Positions 60,645 through 64,000 of a stretch of DNA of 64,000 nucleotides are shown here, piece after piece. The notes beneath the pieces were generated by a model. That model ran no database searches, had not been told where the DNA came from, and saw nothing but the letters and a program-made list of their open reading frames with translations. Source of the stretch: Streptomyces macrolidinus. Lineage in GTDB: Bacteria; Actinomycetota; Actinomycetes; Streptomycetales; Streptomycetaceae. The number at the start of each line of letters is the position of its first letter. Position 1 is the stretch's first letter. The stretch is from NCBI RefSeq assembly GCF_023887685.1, contig NZ_JAMWMR010000003.1:1-64000 (forward strand). The letters are read 5' to 3'. Both the position numbers and the translations under genes were made by a program.

Positions 60645-61262
60645 CACATCGAGACCGGGGCCGGTACGGCCCGCCTCACCTGGCACCGGGCCGCCCGCGC
60701 GCGGCTCGTTCTCGCCCTCGGCCACGGCGCGGGCGGCGGCATCGAGGCGCGGGACCTGCAGGCGCTGGCCCGGGTGCTGCCCGCGCACGGCGTGAGCGTC
60801 GCGCTCGTCGAACAGCCCTGGCGCGTGGCGGGCAAGAAGGTGGCCCCGGCGCCGAAGACGCTGGACACGGGGTGGCGCGGGCTGTGGCCCGCCCTGGAGA
60901 AGCCGGGGCTGCCCGTGATCGCGGGTGGGCGCAGCGCCGGCGCCCGGGTCGCCTGCCGCACCGCCACCGGACTCGGCGCCGCCGCGGTGCTCGCGCTCGC
61001 CTTCCCACTCCATCCGCCGGGCAGGCCCGAGAAGTCCCGGGCCGACGAACTGCTCGGCGCGGGCGTGCCCACCCTCGTCGTCCAGGGCGGCAAGGACCCC
61101 TTCGGGAAGCCGGAGGAGTTCCCCGACGGCCCGTTCGAGCTGGTCGAAGTCCCGTACGGCGATCACGGCTTCGCCGTGCCGAAGCGCGCGGACATCACCC
61201 AGGAGCAGGCCCTCGCGACCCTCACCGACGCCGTGGTGGCCTTCGCCGCGGCACGGAAGTGA
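60537..61262 (+). CDS. Alpha/beta hydrolase, KANL3/Tex30-like
   Basis: A 241-residue cytosolic alpha/beta hydrolase of the KANL3/Tex30-like group. The oxyanion region is GHGAGGG (near residue 61), nucleophile GGRSAGARVA (Ser near 127), acid GGKDPFG and His GDHGFAV. The N-terminus is a repeat of MTDPD and NTE units, so four alternative starts at 60537, 60552, 60567 and 60582 all keep the frame. The first lies 1 nt after the SRAP stop, implying coupling. Real start uncertain. Confidence 0.82.
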   Translation: MTDPDVTDPDMTDPDMTDVALVAENTENTENTEHTEHIETGAGTARLTWHRAARARLVLALGHGAGGGIEARDLQALARVLPAHGVSVALVEQPWRVAGKKVAPAPKTLDTGWRGLWPALEKPGLPVIAGGRSAGARVACRTATGLGAAAVLALAFPLHPPGRPEKSRADELLGAGVPTLVVQGGKDPFGKPEEFPDGPFELVEVPYGDHGFAVPKRADITQEQALATLTDAVVAFAAARK

Positions 61263-61268
61263 CGCCCG

Positions 61269-61294
61269 GGAATGTTGCGGGGCGGGCCGCTGTT
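61269..61294 (+). promoter_or_regulatory. SigR autoregulatory promoter (sigRp2-type)
   Basis: GGAAT (61269-61273), 18 nt, GTT (61292-61294) matches the SigR consensus exactly. It lies 59-84 nt upstream of the long SigR start at 61353. Confidence 0.9.
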
Positions 61295-61352
61295 GTGGGG
61301 GTCAGACAGCACCTTCCGCGCTGCACCGTCCGTACGAGAGGAAGTTCGCCGC

Positions 61353-62186
61353 ATGGGTTCGACCATCTGCCCTCCCGCCCTGGACTGGACGGTGCTGCAC
61401 GCGACCAAGGCCGCCCCGATTCGAGCGGCGGCGGGTAAGGATGTTCGTCTATCCTCCGATTCCAGTGGGACCGCATTCGGTCCTGCCACGTCGCTGGAGG
61501 AGGTGGGTCCGGTCGCTGGGACCGACGCGGGGGCCGAGCACGGCCGGCCGGGGCAGCCCGAGGGCCAGGGCACGGGCAGGGAGTCGTCCGCCGCGCGCAG
61601 CGCGCGCTTCGAGCGGGACGCGCTCGAATTCCTCGACCAGATGTACTCGGCCGCGCTGCGCATGACGCGCAACCCGGCCGACGCCGAGGACCTGGTGCAG
61701 GAGACGTACGCGAAGGCGTACGCGTCCTTCCACCAGTTCCGTGAGGGCACCAACCTCAAGGCCTGGCTGTACCGGATCCTCACGAACACGTTCATCAACT
61801 CGTACCGCAAGAAGCAGCGCGAACCCCAGCGCAGCGCGGCCGAGGAGATCGAGGACTGGCAGCTCGCGCGCGCCGAGTCGCACATGTCGACCGGCCTGCG
61901 CTCCGCCGAGTCGCAGGCGCTCGACCACCTGCCCGACTCGGACGTGAAGGAAGCGCTGCAGGCGATCCCCGAGGAGTTCCGCATCGCCGTCTATCTCGCG
62001 GACGTCGAGGGCTTTGCGTACAAGGAGATCGCGGACATCATGGGGACACCCATCGGTACGGTGATGTCCCGGCTGCACCGAGGTCGGCGTCAACTGCGCG
62101 GCATGCTCGAGGACTACGCCCGAGAGCGCGGACTGGTCCCGGCCGGCGCCGGGGAGTCGAACGAAGCGAAAGGCTCGGGCTCATGA
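61353..62186 (+). CDS. sigR: Thiol-stress sigma factor SigR with a long N-terminal isoform
   Basis: An ECF sigma factor that directs thiol-oxidation genes at GGAAT-N18-GTT promoters. Region 2 contains [20 protein letters not shown], region 4 [27 protein letters not shown] and [15 protein letters not shown]. Two starts are supported. GTG 61503 gives 227 residues, the length known from S. coelicolor. ATG 61353, with GAGGAA about 9 nt upstream and downstream of the SigR promoter, gives a 277-residue form with a 50-residue extension like the unstable SigR' isoform. The stop overlaps rsrA as ATGA. Confidence 0.95.
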   Translation: MGSTICPPALDWTVLHATKAAPIRAAAGKDVRLSSDSSGTAFGPATSLEEVGPVAGTDAGAEHGRPGQPEGQGTGRESSAARSARFERDALEFLDQMYSAALRMTRNPADAEDLVQETYAKAYASFHQFREGTNLKAWLYRILTNTFINSYRKKQREPQRSAAEEIEDWQLARAESHMSTGLRSAESQALDHLPDSDVKEALQAIPEEFRIAVYLADVEGFAYKEIADIMGTPIGTVMSRLHRGRRQLRGMLEDYARERGLVPAGAGESNEAKGSGS

Positions 62187-62485
62187 GCTGCGGAGAGCCG
62201 CACGAGACGGACTGCAGTGAGGTCCTGGACCATCTCTACGAGTTCCTCGACAGCGAGATGCCGGATGTCGACCGCAGCAAGATCCAGCACCACTTCGAGG
62301 AATGCTCACCGTGCCTGGAGAAGTACGGCCTGGAGCGGGCCGTGAAGAAGCTGGTCAAGCGGTGCTGCGGCCATGACGACGTGCCGAGCGATCTGCGGGC
62401 CAAGGTCATGGGCCGGATCGAGCTGATCCGCTCGGGCGAGACGGTGCCCGACCACGATGTGACGGTGACCCCGCAGGAGTCCTGA
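62183..62485 (+). CDS. rsrA: Redox-sensing zinc anti-sigma factor RsrA
   Basis: A 100-residue ZAS-family anti-sigma factor that holds SigR inactive until disulphide stress. Zinc ligands are C11, H37, C41 and C44 (HFEECSPC). Additional Cys are C3, C61 and C62. The position equivalent to the non-essential C31 of S. coelicolor is Arg here. ATG 62183 overlaps the sigR stop, which ensures stoichiometric production of the two proteins. Confidence 0.95.
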   Translation: MSCGEPHETDCSEVLDHLYEFLDSEMPDVDRSKIQHHFEECSPCLEKYGLERAVKKLVKRCCGHDDVPSDLRAKVMGRIELIRSGETVPDHDVTVTPQES

Positions 62486-62671
62486 ACTCCCGCGTGAGGC
62501 AAGCCCCTTGGCCTTCCGCGCGCGACCCGTTCCGACGTCTCGCGCGGAGCGGTCATGTCCGCGCGGGCGCCGGGTGACCGATGGGTAATGAGCGCCCGTC
62601 CGGCCCTCCGTGGTTGGATGCGAGGAGAGGGCGTTCGGGGGCACATCGGCCCGCGGCCCCGCACGCGTCAA

Positions 62672-62719
62672 GGGACCGGCAGGCGGGACACGCGAGGGAC
62701 TGGCAGGCGGGAATCGTGA
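62672..62719 (+). repeat. 24-bp x2 tandem repeat at the TPR-protein start
   Basis: Two 24-bp units (62672-62695 and 62696-62719), both with GGGAC(C/T)GGCAGGCGGGA. The second contains the GTG start codon and supplies its ribosome-site sequence. Confidence 0.88.
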
Positions 62720-63696
62720 GGATCTTCGGGAAGGGACGGCACCGGCCCTCCGCCTCCTGGCGGCAGGCGACCGACCGCGCGTTCACCCTGATCGGTGATG
62801 GCCGGTACGAGGACGCGGGAGCGCTGCTGACCCGCGCCGCGGACCTGGAGCCCTGGCTGTCGGAGTCCTGGTTCAACCTCGCCCTGCTGCACAAGTTCCG
62901 CCATGACTGGGAGCAGGCCCGCGCCGCCGGGCTGCGTGCCGTGGCCCTGCTGGAGAAGGAGGCGGGGGCGCCCGACTGGTGGAACGTGGGCATCGCCGCC
63001 ACCGCCTTGCAGGACTGGCCGCTCGCCCGCCGTGCCTGGCAGGCGTACGGGCTGAAGGTGCCGGGCGGCGCCACCGTCTCCGGGGAGCCGACGGGGATGG
63101 CGCTGGGCAGCGCGGCCGTGCGGCTGTCGCCGGAGGGCGAGGCCGAGGTCGTCTGGGGGCGCAGGCTGGACCCCGCCCGTATCGAGGTGCTCTCCATCCC
63201 GCTGCCGTCCTCCGGGCGCCGCTGGGGCGAGGTCGTCCTGCACGACGGCGTGCCGCACGGCGAGCGCACGACGGCCACGGGGCACGCGTACCCCGTCTTC
63301 GACGAGATCGAGCTGTGGGCGCCCTCGCCGGTGCCCACCTGGGTCGTGCTGCTGGAGGCCGCGACCGAGGACGACCGGGACGCGCTGGAGCAGCTCGCCG
63401 CCGACGCCGGGTTCGCCGCCGAGGACTGGTCCTCGTCCGTGCGGCTGCTGTGCCGGATGTGCTCCGAGTCCCGGATGCCCTCCGACGAGGGCGACGGCGA
63501 GCATCTGGACCCGCACGACCACAGCGAGCCCGGACATCCGGGACCGCTGGGGCACCGCACGGCCGGGCGGCTGTGGGTGCCCGAGCGGGAGTGCGGCATC
63601 GCGGCGCCCGCCGCGCTGGTCCGCGGGCTGCTGGACGGCTGGGTCGCCGACAGCCCGGACTCCCGGGACTGGCGGGACCTGGAAGAGGTCTGCTGA
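62716..63696 (+). CDS. Tetratricopeptide repeat-containing protein
   Basis: A 326-residue protein with TPR-like helices in the first 130 residues (WRQATDRAFTLIGDGRYEDAGALLTRAADLEPW, WFNLALLHKFRHDWEQARAAGLRAVALLEKE), followed by an uncharacterised mixed domain with EVVWGRRLDPARIEVLSIPLPSSGRRWGE. Conserved Trp and Cys near the end (VRLLCRMCSE). GTG 62716 begins VRIFGKGRHR and has a GGCGGGA ribosome site within a tandem repeat. Possibly in the regulon neighbourhood of SigR; function unknown. Confidence 0.82.
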   Translation: MRIFGKGRHRPSASWRQATDRAFTLIGDGRYEDAGALLTRAADLEPWLSESWFNLALLHKFRHDWEQARAAGLRAVALLEKEAGAPDWWNVGIAATALQDWPLARRAWQAYGLKVPGGATVSGEPTGMALGSAAVRLSPEGEAEVVWGRRLDPARIEVLSIPLPSSGRRWGEVVLHDGVPHGERTTATGHAYPVFDEIELWAPSPVPTWVVLLEAATEDDRDALEQLAADAGFAAEDWSSSVRLLCRMCSESRMPSDEGDGEHLDPHDHSEPGHPGPLGHRTAGRLWVPERECGIAAPAALVRGLLDGWVADSPDSRDWRDLEEVC

Positions 63697-63721
63697 GCGT
63701 CTGCCGAGCAGAAGACCCGCA

Positions 63722-63780
63722 GATCCCGTACCGCAGGCCCGCCGATCCCGTACCCGCAGGCCCGCCGATCCCGTACCGCC
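63722..63780. repeat. 22-23-bp tandem repeat before the last gene
   Basis: About 2.6 units beginning GATCCCGTACC(C)GCAGGCCC start at 63722, 63744 and 63767. They lie between the TPR gene and the next promoter. Confidence 0.88.
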
Positions 63781-63816
63781 TCCGGGATCCCGGGGAGGAG
63801 ACGCCCTCGCGCCCCG

Positions 63817-63822
63817 TAGGCT
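63817..63822 (+). promoter_or_regulatory. -10 hexamer of the last gene
   Basis: TAGGCT (63817-63822) is upstream of ATG 63868 with an AGGAAGG ribosome site between them. Confidence 0.5.
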
Positions 63823-63867
63823 GTACTCGCAGGATTCGCAGAGGTCGCAGGAAGGCGTACGTCGGTC

Positions 63868-64000
63868 ATGGCGCAGCAGGACACCGATCAGCAGCACACG
63901 GGCGTGCTCCCCGTGGACGACGAGGGTTTCGTCATCGACACCGAGGACTGCGAGGAGCGCGAGACGGCCTGGCGCGAGCGCGGGACGTCGCGGCCGATCA
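63868..64000 (+). CDS. Probable peptide deformylase, N-terminal fragment (runs off window)
   Basis: The ATG at 63868, after AGGAAGG, opens a frame reading [20 protein letters not shown] and continuing to TSRPI at the window edge. This N-terminal extension resembles the one I recall for a Streptomyces peptide deformylase with a RPITVVGNPVLH continuation. No catalytic motif (GxGLAAxQ, EGCLS or HExDH) is visible, so the call is from memory and depends on the next bases. Confidence 0.5.
   Translation, partial: MAQQDTDQQHTGVLPVDDEGFVIDTEDCEERETAWRERGTSRPI

Noticed and set aside
61450..61455. Internal sigR promoter -10 (TATCCT)
   Set aside because: No recognisable -35 at correct spacing; the constitutive promoter cannot be located by eye.

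Overview
The window is a high-GC actinobacterial chromosome segment, almost certainly from Streptomyces. Third codon positions are strongly G/C-rich, GTG and TTG starts are frequent, and genes are closely packed. Several genes are actinobacterial hallmarks: wblC/whiB7, sigR-rsrA, mycoredoxin, adnAB, uvrD2 with an HRDC domain, catR-katA, and the DUF3107, DUF3152, DUF2342, UPF0182 and PPA1309 families. I see no prophage, transposase, CRISPR array or rRNA.

Layout. 1-7290: DEAD-box helicase (cut by the window edge), MiaE-like ferritin-fold protein, DUF3107, TetR regulator, alpha/beta hydrolase and DUF3152 protein. 7533-12422: a tight block of PelF-like glycosyltransferase, polytopic membrane protein, NAD-dependent epimerase and spherulin-4 (GH135-like) protein, read here as a possible polysaccharide locus. 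12486-18850: moeZ, a secreted tripeptidyl-peptidase-like lipoprotein, a pseudokinase/flippase-like membrane fusion and an alkyltransferase-like repair protein. 19171-31496: adnA, adnB, M20 dipeptidase, nudC, mycoredoxin and uvrD2. 31497-32844: the wblC regulatory unit, with an AT-rich box, upstream ORF, attenuator and wblC. 32972-39787: UbiB-like kinase, ThiF-like protein, M48/YgjP-like metallopeptidase, then TerD-AIM24, AIM24 and AIM24. 39872-49060: NUDIX, DUF2342 zincin, SDR, moaE, Lon-like PDZ protease, PPA1309 and the UPF0182 membrane protein. 49105-53692: two identical initiator tRNAs flanking a Sel1-repeat gene, then catR and katA. 53763-64000: CBS protein, hisN, a TetR/SMR efflux pair, aroA-rsgA, M50 protease, SRAP, sigR-rsrA, a TPR protein and the start of a probable peptide deformylase.

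Theme. Much of the conserved backbone serves genome repair and oxidative or antibiotic stress: AdnAB and UvrD2 for double-strand breaks, the ATL and SRAP proteins for DNA damage, SigR/RsrA for thiol stress, mycoredoxin behind its own SigR-type promoter, CatR/KatA for peroxide, and WblC for ribosome-targeting antibiotics. From memory, the gene content and neighbourhoods match the Mycobacterium tuberculosis Rv3193c-Rv3228 region. The glycan block, the AIM24 trio, the tRNA/Sel1/catR-katA block and the TetR/SMR pair look like Streptomyces-side insertions.

Regulatory signals are unusually readable. At least ten genes have a -10-like hexamer 6-7 nt before the start codon, suggesting leaderless mRNAs. 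There are two clean SigR promoters (GGAAT-N18-GTT) and several perfect bidirectional hairpins between convergent genes. Short tandem duplications of 12-30 bp recur at gene ends and linkers across the window.
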